From: Owenia fusiformis
Taxonomy: Eukaryota; Annelida; Polychaeta; Sabellida; Oweniidae
NCBI GenBank assembly: GCA_903813345.2
Contig: CAIIXF020000001.1
Location: 56,780,270 to 56,809,884 of the forward strand
Length of the DNA: 29,615 bases
Direction: 5' to 3'
The notes beneath the pieces are model-generated. The model had not been told where the DNA came from. It saw only the letters and a program-made list of their open reading frames with translations, and did no database searches. The position numbers and the translations under genes are program-made. Shown here in pieces: positions 1-12,400 of the stretch. The first letter of the stretch is position 1. The number at the start of each line of letters is the position of its first letter.

Positions 1-1525
1 GTATTATTATAAGAAATTGTATACTTTCCTTTGTATACGTATGCATTTGCGAAATTGTAGGATGAATCGTCTGTAGTGATATTCTAGATAAACCTCTATA
101 GACCACTCTATATACCACTATCTACATATAGGTAAAACAGGTGAACTCAAAAATGCAATGCAAACATGCCATGCCAATTTTCTATAGACATTTTCACTAC
201 AGGTTTTTGTATCAATTATTCAATGGGGTACATTGTAAAAATACACATTGCATTAATAATTGAGTCTGTTTTATCTAAATGAATGACTCTTTATAGGAAA
301 TCCTTCCCAATCTTGTAGATTTAGCTTATATAATTGCTTCACATGAATACTAACTCAAATTCAACATTTTCCATATTACATGATTTGTTAACGCTAATCT
401 TGCTTATACAGTCGTACAATGCAGTGGACGGAACATGTTCAGATTCGTTGAAACTCTTCTGAATTTAGACAATTGGACCTAGTAAATGGTTCACATTTTG
501 AGGTGTTTGCCTTTCACAATGGGGTATTAATACATTTAGGTGTTCCCTTCGAGGTGTCCACCATTCACTTATTGGTGTTTTTGCACACTGCATTGTAGAC
601 TGTATAGCCAGACTGGCCTGAACAAAGGGTACGATTAATATCACAGCTTTATCTTTACCCGGATTATTGACGTTATAATTATATATGTGCTCACTATATT
701 CTGTAATGTGTATGTTTTGGCACGGGTGCAATAAGTAGTTGATTAAGTGTGTTTTGTGTGAAAATTTTGCAGTGATTTCATTTTGAATTTTAGTATGTCT
801 TTTTAGGGATTTCTTGAATTTTATGGAATAGATGTATCTATTAAATTTTTGCTTACCTGAAATCGACTCGTTGTGTTAATTGTTACATGTTTAGTGTTGT
901 GTGCAGGTGCGGGGTATATTGCTTTTAGTGTGTACGTCACAATTCCAAACAAATTAGCATTACATAACCACCTCTTTAGACAAATGCATGATTTTCATAC
1001 GTTAAAATGCTTCATTCTCGAGAATGATTCACTGGAGAAAGGGCTGTTTTCTGTACTGTTAATATGACAATACTAAATCTTGCTTTTCATGGGGTTTAGG
1101 CTGAAAAATGAAAATCATCAGTTTGCGATGCAATCAGTAAATATGAGTGAAGCATACATTTTTATTTCAGTAGTGACTAATCCTTGTATTGTAAGCTATT
1201 GCAGACTCTGTCTAATTTACTATATTTCTGTTTGGTTTACATGCACCCCTAAGGGTGGATGTATTGGTTTGTGTAGTATTAAGGTGGTGAAACACATTAT
1301 GTACACCACCTTAAAGCACAAAAATTTATTAATTTCTTAGTATGGTTTATATCGAGCAACAACTAATTTTTTCAACCAGATATTCTTGAATTTTAAATTG
1401 ATTCATGATATCTGTAAGTATGAATGTTTTCCCTTAAAGGATGGATATTATTTCATTCCATGTTCTGAATAGAATCTGTGTTGAAATCTGGGTCAAAATT
1501 GGATTGAGAACGCATATTTGATATG
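1..1525. other. AT-rich stretch, no gene seen
   Basis: I see no conserved protein, RNA gene or clear repeat here. The short open frames present (for example on the minus strand at 465-731) have no recognisable domain and no convincing splice sites, and their length is expected by chance at this base composition. Confidence 0.5.
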
Positions 1526-1529
1526 ATTC

Positions 1530-2050
1530 TCACTGGAAATCCACTCAATTACGCTGGTTACCGAAACGGAATCTGTTCGTTTCCGTAACAAAATGTCGGA
1601 ACAGCGAAGGTACGATTTTACTTTTTTCCTTATTTCACGTGTTGTTGGCAGAATTCCCACGACTTTTTTTATCACAAACGTATATCAGTATCATATGTTT
1701 AAGAAAATGTACATATTTGCGAACAAATAGTGATTTAATTTCTCACTTGAGTTGCAGAAACGGTATTTTGAAAAACAGTTAAGATCTGCACTTTTAACCC
1801 ATACCGTTTCTGTAACTTAGGTGAGGAATTAAATCAACGATTCTGTTGTCTTTTGAGCTATTTTTCGCAAACATGTACCTTTTTTAAAACAAATGATACT
1901 GATACAAAAATATAAAAAATGTTGTGGGGATTCTACCTACAACGCATGATATAAGGAAAAAAGAAAAATAGTACCCTCAACATTCTGACATTTTGTTACC
2001 GAAACAAACCGTTTCGGTAACCAGCGTAATGGAGCGTATCACCAGTGATT
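1530..2050. mobile_element. Long palindromic foldback element (MITE-like)
   Basis: The two halves are imperfect inverted copies with their centre near 1789. The left arm carries ACGCTGGTTACCGAAACGG at 1551-1569 and the right arm carries its reverse complement ending at 2027. Homology continues inward through the TAACAAAATGTC, TTTTTTCCTTAT, ATCAGTATCAT and TAATTCCTCACC-type blocks to the centre. No transposase is encoded. The structure fits a nonautonomous DNA transposon mobilised in trans. Exact ends and target duplication are unclear because the outermost arms (near CACTGG/CCAGTG) have diverged. Confidence 0.75.
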
Positions 2051-3448
2051 CTGCAACTAAGTCTGTAAAATAGAGTGAGTTAAAACTTTTACTATAAGTA
2101 CTCATTTTTCAATTTATTTGGTTAAATGAAATTTGATTATGTTGTAGGCCAAACCTCTTGATGATCTTTTACTTGCCATTCTATTGTAGTGCAATTTTGA
2201 GGACATCCATTGATACTGTATATAATATCACAGTTTCACATTTCCAAGTTGTGGTATTTGACTTGAAAGATGAAAGGGCTCAAACTGTCAAAATAGGGAT
2301 TATTGAAATAGAAGAATTGCCAAAAGCCAAGCTTAAATCTTTCCAATTCCTTATTGACTTTATGGAAATGAACATCAACTTTCATATTTCCAGGATCAGT
2401 GTGTCTTACAGATCACCAGCCAGGTTTGTTCTTTATGTGTAAATGTTTTCTGAGTGCATGTTTCAAAATTAGTTAAATATAATGTTTAAAATGTTTTACA
2501 GCCATGTGGCTGAGGTCATTTGGCTGAGTATCATTTGCTGAGTCAAATATTTTTATTATCAGAAATGAAGGCCATCATTCACATATCCACATTTTTGCCA
2601 GATGATTTTAAAAATCGAGGGATCAAATCCCAAAATAAAGTCTGAACTGATGAACTTTTGGAAAATAGCCAAATGATAGCAAAAAGTCTTGTCAAATTGT
2701 GACAGCTTTTTGAAACTCAGTTTAGTTTACTTGATTCCCCTTTCTAGTCCCTTCATTGGGGGCTATATTAATAAGGAAGTCCTGTAGTAGACTGATGAAG
2801 ACAAATGGGGGTGTTCTATCCTTTCTTTTGGAATAGATTGAGCTGTCGATTGGTGGCACTGCAATTATTTATAAATTGCAAATGCAAGGGATAAGTGAAA
2901 TCTACTCTAATCTAAATGTATGTTTCAGTTTAATTGCATAATGTAGAAATTCAGTTTTCTTTTAAAATCTTCAAAAACCATCCGTATAAATAGTAACCCA
3001 GAACACATTACCTGTACTGCACACTGAGCTCATACTACCCTAGAACCTCACAGAATGAGGTTTGCGAATTGTGATCAGTACTTACATCTCAATCATAATT
3101 AGTTTGATAGTTTTACTTTACATTTTCACCCATAAACTTGTTTCAAACCAGTGTCCCTTTGCACAACCCCTAAATATCTGACACAACCTTCACTATTTTC
3201 ATCACTTAACTGTTTACAATGTAAAGGATTGGTAGCAATATGGTGAGTGAAATTAAACATTGCTTTTCTCTCATACCAACTATGTATTGAAATCAATGTG
3301 TAAAAACACATGGTGTATGCAATGGTCACAGATTGACAACAATTGAATGAGAACATTATTCATGAATATTTTTTTTGTTTAGTAAACAATTTTTGTTTTT
3401 AAATTGCACTTGTTTTCTACCAATTCTTGAGAATGAAATACTTATTCG
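2051..3448. other. Intergenic sequence, no secure gene
   Basis: AT-rich and mostly featureless. One open stretch on the plus strand (about 2149-2415) is preceded by TTGTAG and followed by CCAG/GTTTGT, which resemble splice sites. Its translation matches no family I recognise, and a frame this long is not rare by chance here. Confidence 0.4.
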
Positions 3449-3706
3449 AACCTTGTTGGAACAAAATTACATATGCACTGTGTACTTATATCTCTCAATA
3501 TTGTAGATATAGGCCTACAAAGGAAAGTTTGGTTCCTTAAGAAGTATCAAAAATAAAAATAAATACCCCCCAAATAGATAAATTAAAAAGCATACCTATT
3601 AATTTTAAGATAATTATTTTAGATGAACCAAAATTTTCTTTGTATAGTTACTATTTTGAGAGACCCAAATATGCTGTGTATAATGCCATTTTGTTCCAAC
3701 AAGGTT
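3449..3706. mobile_element. Small terminal-inverted-repeat element
   Basis: The ends are inverted copies: AACCTTGTTGGAACAAAAT at 3449-3467 and its reverse complement ending at 3706. Weaker inverted similarity runs on for about 50 nt per arm, including matching CTGTGTA and ATCTCTCA-type blocks. At about 258 bp and noncoding, it has MITE size and shape. Confidence 0.6.
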
Positions 3707-4600
3707 TGGATAGATGTATCATATCATTCCAAACATATGGTACCAAGAACAAAAGACAATTTCTGATGTACTAAATGTGTAAAGAGTAGATAAATGTTTT
3801 CAAATCAACTTGTTACCATTCAAAAGATGACCATTACATTGATGATGCACAAATATTTTGATGACTGGTCTAAGAGAAAAATGTTTTCAAATTGAGTTCA
3901 CCATATCACTACCAATCCTTTGCCATAAAGGAAAGTCCTCAGACATTTGCAGTGTTTTAACCAAAGAAATAGTTCTGATCTATTTCAACCGATGGAGCAT
4001 TATACATGCTGTGTGACATGAAAGAACCTATAATTGCAATTACCTGTACCATTTGAAGTTGACTGCCTCATGATGTAAATGCTTCATTCAATTTGTTTTT
4101 CCCACTGTAATCTGCTAAATGAATTTCTATTGACTGAGTTCCGTGAAATTAAAAACAGTATTCTCGGAGATCTTCAAAATAATCTTCACCAATATTGACA
4201 AAATAGGAAAATGCATACAAGTTTCTGTGTGGACAAACATTATTATTTAGTTGAAAATGTGACATTGACCTCTTTAAGAACACTTGGATCAGAACAACAT
4301 GAAACTCCAGGTCTTAGATGAAGATTTACCACATTATTTTACCCTCCTCCTCCTAAATCTTTAAAATATGATTGAGTGGTAGCCTCTTGAAAATGATGGC
4401 AATAACAACATACATGTAAGGTATTAAAAGGCAAAATAGCTGAGGTATATGGTGATGACATCCTTTCATTTAAGAATTTAAGATTGAAGATATTCCGGGA
4501 GATATTCAATATCAAGTCAAAACTAGATAACGGCAACTCCACGGAGTAGCAAATCCCAACGAACAAAATATCAATTACCAAATTCCAATCAATTATACTC
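3707..4600. other. Intergenic sequence, nothing recognised
   Basis: No supported exon, RNA gene or repeat boundary. Only short chance frames are present. Confidence 0.4.
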
Positions 4601-4601
4601 A

Positions 4602-5285
4602 TTACTTTGGTTGAAATTGAAAAATTTAGATTTTAGAATTGCGAATTCCTGCAAAGCAGCCATTTTGAATTTTATGAGGTACAAATCTGAAAAATAATAC
4701 CATAATTGTGATCTACTCCAAAATTCCTTCAATTTGAGTATAATATAGCCATACTTTGAAGGGATTGAAAAATTATTGCGAAATCATACATTAGACGGCC
4801 ATTTTGAATTTTACGAGGCTCAAATCAGAAAAGAGATACAATATTTGCAATCTACTCTTAATTGCCTTTCATTTGAGTATAATAAAGCTATACTTCAGAA
4901 AGATCTAAAAATTAGCGAAAATTTCTGTTTTCCTGACCCCCCATACACGGCCCCTGGGGGTCAGGATGAAAAACACAGCATATATGTGAAATAGATAGAT
5001 GTTGCGAATATACTACCAAAATTTCAAACAATAATATTAATTACTTTGGTTTAGAATGAAAAATTTATGATTTTTGCGAAAAAGTCCCGTCATTTTTAAA
5101 GCGGTGGCCATTTTGTAAAAATATTTTTTTGCGTAAAACTATACATCAATATACATCTTTCCACCAAATATGAAGAAAATCCGTCAACTAATATTTGAGT
5201 TATCTTCCGGACGGACGGACGGACTGACTGACGGACGGATGGAGGGCTTCACTATATCCCTACCGAACTTCGTTCGTTGGGATAA
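4602..5285. repeat. Dispersed repeat with internal units and GGAC tract
   Basis: Three diverged direct units begin near 4602, 4761 and 5040. They share the theme ATTACTTTGG or GATTGAAAAATT, then TTGCGAA, then GGCCATTTTGAATTTTA. A perfect 10-bp hairpin (CCTGACCCCC at 4932-4941 with GGGGGTCAGG at 4956-4965) lies between units two and three. The right end carries a GGAC tetranucleotide run (5209-5241), followed by a CGAACTTCGTTCG palindrome. This looks like a dispersed repeat of the kind common in marine invertebrate genomes. I cannot assign its class. Confidence 0.55.
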
Positions 5286-5808
5286 TGACAGTTTATATTC
5301 ACATTTTTTAATGCAGCACCAATCGTCCATGATAACATCTGGGATAGACACTACAACAAATTATAAAAAGCTATGCATTTTTGTTTTACTCTGTTATCAT
5401 TTGTTGATGTATTTCAACAATAATGACATAAGGAGAAATTTCTGTGGAAAAAAGGAAAATTTTGTCGATATCTACCATGCATAATCAACCAATATGCACA
5501 ATGCAACCAATCAAGTTCTTTGGATTTTCAATGACTTCATCTTTGCCATCTTGCAGTAGAAGCTAGACTAAAAAATACTGCAGTGATCTGAATCTGTAGT
5601 TCCAAAAATATGTTGAGGTCATGAATGGTCAATGGAATGCAAATAGATAAGATAAAGGTGAATTTTTAGTAGTCTGATAAATAGACATGTCAGCTACAGT
5701 GTTCTATTTAGTCCATAATCAGTTTATCAGGACTTGAAATAGCTTATTTATACAAATCATGGGTCAGAAATGGAAATGTCAGTTAAGGCATAAAGTTGTC
5801 AATATCTA
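5286..5808. other. Intergenic sequence, nothing recognised
   Basis: The open frame that enters from the GGAC run is a translation of the tetranucleotide repeat and is not a gene. No other signal seen. Confidence 0.4.
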
Positions 5809-6019
5809 TAGGGTGTCTCAAAAAAATGTACCCAAAAGTATATCAACACCATAGACAAACCAACAATATTTTCAGACATTTTTTTGCATGGTCTTGAAGA
5901 TAAAAGATGAACGTTTTTTCCCCTATACACAGTTTTTAATTCAGTTTTGCCTTTTTGATACTTTAACCCGTTACCTTTTGCACCACCTATTCAATGTAAC
6001 CTCATATTTCGATTACAGT

Positions 6020-6168
6020 CTGCATCCTTACTTCTACATTGTTCATCACGTTTGATATTTCTGGTGGAATGTTTTGATTTCTGTTCGGATGCTGGTCTTA
6101 AGTTGTTCTAGGTCTCTTAGCTTGGGTTTAGCATAAAAATGGTCCTTCAAATAGCCTCAGAGAAAAAA
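6020..6168 (-). pseudogene. Inverted second copy of the transposase C-terminal remnant
   Basis: On the minus strand, frames read FSLRLFEG, then YLKDHFYAKPK, then LEQLKTSIRTEIK, with frame shifts between them. This is the same block as in the right arm, and the nucleotide match continues to the left terminus. Having 3'-end coding sequence at both ends means the element is a tail-to-tail chimera. Confidence 0.55.
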
Positions 6169-6411
6169 GTATGGGCCGTCAAATACAGTATGGTGAATAG
6201 GGAGGCCCTCACAATGTCTTATAGCCCCCTTATACAGAGAGGTCAGAGGTTCAAAAAACTGCATTGGTTGGGATTCTAGTGTAGCTTTTGTTGTGTGTAT
6301 CAATTTGGGACCACTGTGTTTTCATTTGGATATCATTTAGTCTCGAGGCTAGCCTGCATAACTCTGGAAGGTAACTCCTGGATCATTTGCCGATAATTGA
6401 CCTGATTATCT

Positions 6412-6615
6412 TTGTTTGTTCTGCCATCGTCATCCTCAAACATCTTTCTCTGTGGCTATTTGAAAGTATGTTTTAATGCTCATTCCAAGCAAAAAGACCT
6501 AGAACGACTTAAGGGCAACATCCAAAGAGAAATCCAAAACATTCCACCGGTTATCAAATGTGATGAACAATGTAGCAGTAAGGATATAGGCTGTCATCGA
6601 AATATGAGATAACAT
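6412..6615 (+). pseudogene. Mariner-type transposase C-terminal remnant
   Basis: The plus-strand frame holds an F-L-C-G-Y-L-K motif followed by L-K-G-N-I-Q-R-E-I-Q-N-I-P-P. This corresponds to the FLWGYLK...I..EI..IPP block near the C-terminus of mariner/Tc-like DDE transposases known from many invertebrates. The catalytic DDE region is absent, and the remnant ends at a stop before the right terminus. A matching, more broken copy lies in inverted orientation in the left arm. It cannot encode a working enzyme. Confidence 0.6.
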
Positions 6616-6806
6616 CGATTATGTGGACTGGTGTAAAAGGTAAAGGGTTAAAGCAGCAAAAAGACAAGACTGAAATAAAAATGGTGTATTGGGGAGAAAA
6701 CTTTCATGTTTTGGCTACATGACCATGCAAAAAATATCTGAAAATATTGATTGGTTTATCTGTGCTCTTGATATACTTTTGGGTATATTTTTTGAGACAC
6801 CCTGTA

Positions 6807-8278
6807 TATAGCTACTGAGCTAAGAGACCAATCCAATAATGGTTTTAGAATTATATTTTACTAATCAAAACATGAATCCATCAATTATATTGCAACAAAA
6901 TTGACAACTCATGATTGCGTGATTGTATTTTCCATTTATTTGTGTGTTAATCAGCTCGATGAAGAAAAACACAAAATCAATTGACTTTACAAAATCCATG
7001 TAGCGATCATGATGGTAAATCTAATTGACTGGCAATGAGATGAAAATAAGTCTTGGTCATGATGACACAAATTTTTAATTTAACTAATAACTAAAAACAA
7101 ATTCCATGGTGTAGAAAATGCCAATGTACATATCATTATGGACTATCTCCATGGAGCATGATATCTGAAGGACCTTATCATAATGGTAATTTGCAGTTTG
7201 AGATGCATTGGAATTGTATTGCCGTAAATGGAAAAGCTTGTCATCAGCTAGGGATGAATTCACGCAATAACCGTCATTTGGTTGACCATATTGAATTTTC
7301 AAGATGTAAAATCTGAAGAAATTAGATATTTGTAATCTTTTATCCAATACCTTTGATTTGTGTTGTGTATAAGTATATCGCCATAAATTTTGATTTCTCA
7401 AAATGAAAGCATATTCTTCTGGAGGGAGCAATTTTAGATGTTCTAAGGCACATTATCTAAGAAATGATACAACATTACTCCAAATTACCCTGAGCTTGAA
7501 TATAATAAAGATATATTTATAGAGATGTCAAAATGAGTGCAAATCAAGACAGAGTTGAGGTCTTTAGGTGAGGCAGTTATTAAAAAGAAAAATATGCTAT
7601 ACACAAGATTTCAGTTTTAGACATTTTATTTCAAAATAAACAATCTTCCATATTATATCGATTGTACCCACAGATATTTCAACATAACACATATTTCAAT
7701 GAATGTTCACATAAAACCAACTACCTCCCATATAATGAGATTTTGTCTTCTCCATAAGAATTCTGTTAATAGTCAGTTATAATCTAGACTAGTTAAGAGA
7801 AAATGACAGCATTTTGATTACAGATTCAATGTGACCAGAATGTTAATTTGGCGCCCATTTCTGCTTGGCATTTTCGTCATCATTTGCTAACATAAATCAA
7901 TATCAAATGTTCTTTAAATTACAAAGGGAAACATTATTTTCAAGCAGATAACTCAAATTCATATTTCTCACACTACAAAGGCTACAATGCAGCCCTAATG
8001 AGGTGGTATGTCAAAGGAACCTGTTAGAGGAAAGTTATCAATATATTACATCGAGAGAGGACTATTACAATGATAATTTCAAAGACCACTCTCAGACTCT
8101 CGAGAACTAAAACATTTCTACAGAGACATAAAATCAATTATTACAGATTTTTCATTTATATTCAGGGGTTGGAAATGCGTAGAGTATATTTGTTCAAAAA
8201 TAGGTAGGTGTAGTTTTATTTAGCTGTCTACGAATGTTTACTAGTATTTCCTCAAATGCCAATATACTCACCATGTTT
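6807..8278. other. Intergenic sequence, nothing secure
   Basis: A minus-strand open frame at 7084-7431 (115 codons) is the longest feature. It has no known domain, and by my rough stop-codon estimate about one frame of that length is expected by chance in a window of this composition. No repeats or RNA genes recognised. Confidence 0.4.
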
Positions 8279-8415
8279 CCAGTACATTAGGGAACCATTC
8301 AATTGTTATAAATTGACATTCCTCTATCGAGTTTTTCTTGAATGTGGAGTTGACTAAAGAAATATCTAGTTTATGGTGTCAATTTGTGACAATTGAATGT
8401 TTTGCGATGTACTGG
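8279..8415. repeat. Short inverted repeat (hairpin element)
   Basis: The left arm (8279-8318) reads CCAGTACAT...CATTCAATTGTTATAAATTGACA in blocks. The right arm (8377-8415) is its imperfect reverse complement, with shared blocks TGTCAATTTGT, ACAATTGAATG and ATGTACTGGG. The loop is about 58 nt. This is probably a tiny MITE or the relic of one. Confidence 0.6.
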
Positions 8416-9020
8416 GAATGGAATGAACATTTTGGCAGGTGAGTTAGACTAAAAAATGTTCACGAGACGTCAAAATAAAACTATACCTTAATGAAAATAC
8501 TCAACACATTTCTACCCCCCCCCCCTGATATAGATTAGATATAGAGTAAACCTTACAAGTATATTAGAGATCTAAGCTTGCACTTTTGCAAATGAAATTG
8601 ATAAGAGAATGTATAAACATATAGCATGCACAAACAATTACATACAGCTGTACCCCTTAAATACTGTACAATACCAATACATTTTGCATGTACAAGACAT
8701 ATTCAGACAGAGGGATTTGGACTACAATACAATATATCTCGAAAGCCAAATTAAATCTGTAGCTAATCATGAAACCCTGGAGCTGAACAGATATTGAAGT
8801 AGAATGGGCATTTGAACACATTCCCATATTGACTTTATATGGAATGCATAAATCTTTCCATTCACATTCATGTAAAAAGGTAGTACCAACCAAATCTCCC
8901 TATTATTATTACAAACTAAAATATATGAAAAAATGAAACAATTTTGAACATGAAAACAAGCTAATACTGTGGTTCATGAAATTACATGTACAAATACATG
9001 TGTACAACTGTACATGTACA
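8416..9020. other. Intergenic sequence with an 11-bp C run
   Basis: A homopolymer of 11 C lies at 8515-8525. The rest is AT-rich, with several TGTACATGTACA-like palindromic words near 8982-9020. No gene seen; this is the downstream flank of CDC20. Confidence 0.4.
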
Positions 9021-9026
9021 TTTATT
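9021..9026 (-). promoter_or_regulatory. Candidate poly(A) signal of CDC20
   Basis: AATAAA on the minus strand, about 470 nt past the CDC20 stop. It is the first canonical hexamer I find downstream of that stop, which suggests a 3' UTR of about 0.5 kb. Confidence 0.5.
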
Positions 9027-9491
9027 AATATTAATTCTTAAAACATTTGAAGGTTCAGATGTTAATATATTAGGAGCACTAGTTAATTAGATGTTCCCTT
9101 TTACCCCAAATAAAACATTTTTCTGTAACAACCAGATCCACACCTTTTACTCTTCTGTCTGGTCAAACATGAAAACAATATTTTACAATCACAAGTTCCA
9201 GGATTCAAAACTAAAAATATAATCCATGAACTCATATAACAACCTACTACCAGATGTACCATGTTTTGTGGTACTTCATATATTGCCAATGTAAAGTTGA
9301 CAAACAAGTATAAGTGTTAATGGCTTGACATCACATATTTCACTTCATTTTTCACACCACACAGTACATACTTCCACATTGTGGCATTTTCACTTTTCAC
9401 ATCAATACCACACACAACACTCTGTCCATATTTCTCTCTTTAGAATCAGCCTTCTTCCACTTGAGGTATACCATTGGCAAATATTTGTATT

Positions 9492-12400
9492 TTATCTTAT
9501 CCCTCCTCTCATTAATGAACTACTGGTTCCTTTTGTACTACTTTTCTGTTCCTTTTTCTTTTGAGGATCAACCCCAAAACATTTCCAAAGTCTCAAGGTC
9601 TCGTCAGCAGCCCCTGATACCACTGTGGTGCCATCTGGTGACATAGCCATATGAAGTATCCTTGCTGTGTGACCTGGAAAATACATATTTTCAATCAGTT
9701 ATTCAGAGACAATTTCTCCAAATCTGGACTGATTTTTAGTCAATTCTTCCACATGTATCTCTTTAATAGGCCATCAGTTAGAAGATCAATCATGAGTTAG
9801 AAATTATGCTTTATTTTTTTGCTATAAAAAGTACCATGGCATTTCTGGTACTTGTTCACTAAAGATTTTTAAGAAAGTTTCGATCAGAATTATACAAGAT
9901 TCAATATATTTTGGGGAAACCTGATAATTTTCAATCTAAATTTTGTTTCTTGGATAAATCAGAATTTCTCTTCAAGTTGAGATTTGATATCCGAAGAGTA
10001 TGTGTATCTGACTTCTAACCTGTAAGTTCTGCTACTTTTGTCATTGTGGGGTACTTCCATATACATAGCTGGTTCTGTGCAAATCCATGCCCAGAGATCA
10101 ACTCTTTGTACTCTTTACTCCAGAGTATTGAGCACACCTAAGTAGACAGAAAATATGACTACAGTTAATAACACTCCAACATAATTTGTGATAAAACTAG
10201 AAAATCACGGGTGTAAAAATAAATTGAATGAAACTAGGCATGTAAGAAATCTGTATCCAGAAAACGTTAAGATTAAGTTATTTGAAAAGAAAAAGTTGTT
10301 ATACAAATATGTTCCATGATATTTTGTGCAAATTTCACTTTGCAAAACATATGTGACAATTTGCTGGGTATTCACAGTATTATCTTACTTGTGACTTTGT
10401 GTCTATTGCATTGAGGCTGCTCCCAGAGTTGATGTTCCAGAAACGTATGTGTCGATCAGCTGTTCCCCCTCCACTGGCTAGAAGACTAGGTTGCCATGGA
10501 CACCATGCGAGAGCCTGAGCAAACAACAATTTCAGAAGAATTAACAATATTGTGTGACACCCTGCTAGAGCCTCTAGAAACAAACAGTTTCAATAATATT
10601 CCATGTTTTTCAGATTCCCAGTATTTTTCGAAATGACTAGAACACTTGGTTGCAGTGGAGACCATGTTAGAATTTCAGAAACAAACAGTATTCTCGAAAT
10701 AAAATACAATAATCAACAACATTAGTTGTACACTGAGCTGTGTTTTGAATCAATGCCATGTTACAACTAGAAAAACGTTGGAAACTCCATCCTGCTAAAT
10801 AAAATAAAAAATATAAAACTTGAGACCCACCTTGACAGCTGCCTGGTGTTGGGAGAATGTGTATAGAGGAGTATTATTGCTGTTGTCTTGTGATCCAATG
10901 ATGGCTGGCCAGATGTTCAACATGTTATCATTGCCGCCACTAGCCAAGTACTTGCCATCTGGGGACCAACTCAATCCACACACCTCCTGAGTATGGCCGC
11001 TCAGGGTAGCTATGTGGTGCTGGGGTACCCTCACATCATGATGGTGGATATTACCACTTCGGGAACCACTAAATTAAATAAAAAAAACACGAGTGAAAAT
11101 GTTTGTTGTGATGGGTGATCTAAAAATATTGTCTACACAGGATCCTCATGAGATATTTATAAAAACTCAAAATATTACAGAATTATCTACATTTTGGTGA
11201 AATCTCACAATTTGTGTCCAAATCTACACAATTCTTGCTATTATTAAAATTTCCAGCAAAGTTTGTTTTTGTTATTTGAATAAGATGTTATTTGTTATTC
11301 ATCAACAAATTCACTGAGAAACATGACATTATTTGAATTACGTTATTTAAATGGTAAAAGAAGAGTACCTGCTGAGTACATATGAGTTCCATGATAGGGA
11401 GCCTACTCTGGCAACATGGCCTGTCATACTGCGAATTCTTTTCTGGTTCTCTACATCCCACAACTGCAAGCAGAGAATCACAGTTACAGATGAGTTCAAC
11501 ATGGGTGGGCTCAAATTGAAAACAAAAAATGTCACCACCTAGTTGCTCACAATATTGTTAGTTCAATCTTAAGTCAGATTTGAATTTTTGAGAACTTGTA
11601 GATGATTTTGAAAACAAAAATTGGTCAATTTGAAGCAAGTTGAAAAAATACCTTTTTGACCGTGAGAAGGTCATTGACGTGAAATCTCAAAGTCAGATTT
11701 GAACTTCTGAGAAGTTGTTGTAGATGATTTTGAAAAAGTTTCTTGGTCAATTTGAAGCAAGTTGAAAAATACCTTTTTGACCTTGAAAAGGTCAAATATT
11801 TTTATGACCTTGAGAATGTCATTAAAGGTCAAATCTATAGTCAGATTTGAAGTTTTGAGAACTTCTAGATGATTTTGAAAAAAAATTGGTCAATTGAAGC
11901 AAGTTGAAAAAAGACCTTTTCGACCTTGAGAATGTCAATGAAGGTCAAATCTCAAAACTAAAGTCAGATTTGAACTTCTGATAACTTGTTGATGATTTGA
12001 AAAAAAATTTGGTCAATTTGAAGCAAGTTAAAAAAAGGACCTCTTTAATATAAAGTCAGATTTGAACTTTGAAAAAGAATTTGGTCAATTTGAAGCAAGT
12101 TGAAAAAACACCTCTTAAATATAAAGTCAGATTTGAACTTCTGAAAACTTGTAGATGATTTTGAAAAATCTGAAGTCAGTCTAAACAGTATCTGATCACC
12201 AACCGCCGTCACAAAAAACAGAGACCATAACAATATGTCACCATTATTTGGTGGTGACATGAAAAACATGTATGATATTTTCTTATAATACAGGTTAAAT
12301 ACTGACAATATGAGTATATGAGCAATACTAGTAATACATGTATTCTTAAGAACTTGTATTACCAATAAACAACTTATGGATATTCAAATCAACATGTGCT

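Larger units (their letters stand above)
5809..6806. mobile_element. Mariner-like element with two inverted copies of its 3' end
   Basis: The termini are TATAGGGTGTCTCAAAAAA at 5807-5825 and the inverted partner TTTTTTGAGACACCCTGTATA ending near 6806, with TA at each edge as expected for Tc1/mariner insertion. The arms match as inverted copies over about 360 nt (5811-6168 with 6441-6803). That is far longer than a simple terminal repeat, and both arms include transposase C-terminal coding remnants pointing outwards. The spacer (6169-6440) is not shared. The element cannot be autonomous: no complete transposase remains, and both arms carry frame breaks or truncations. Confidence 0.75.

Noticed and set aside
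465-731. Minus-strand open frame of 88 codons
   Set aside because: Low-complexity chance frame without domain or splice support.
2149-2442. Exon-like plus-strand open stretch with AG before and GT after
   Set aside because: Translation matches no family I know and no adjoining exon could be found. Kept only as a remark in the region entry.
3449-3706. Kinship between this element and the MITE at 22755-23035, based on AACCTTGTT
   Set aside because: The shared word is short, and it is terminal in one but internal in the other, so common origin is not supported.
5170-5484. Plus-strand frame containing a Gly-Arg-Thr-Asp repeat
   Set aside because: It is the translation of the GGAC tetranucleotide run.
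7084-7431. 115-codon minus-strand open frame
   Set aside because: No recognisable domain, no convincing splice context. With a stop frequency near 7% per codon in AT-rich DNA, about one frame this long is expected by chance in a window of this size.
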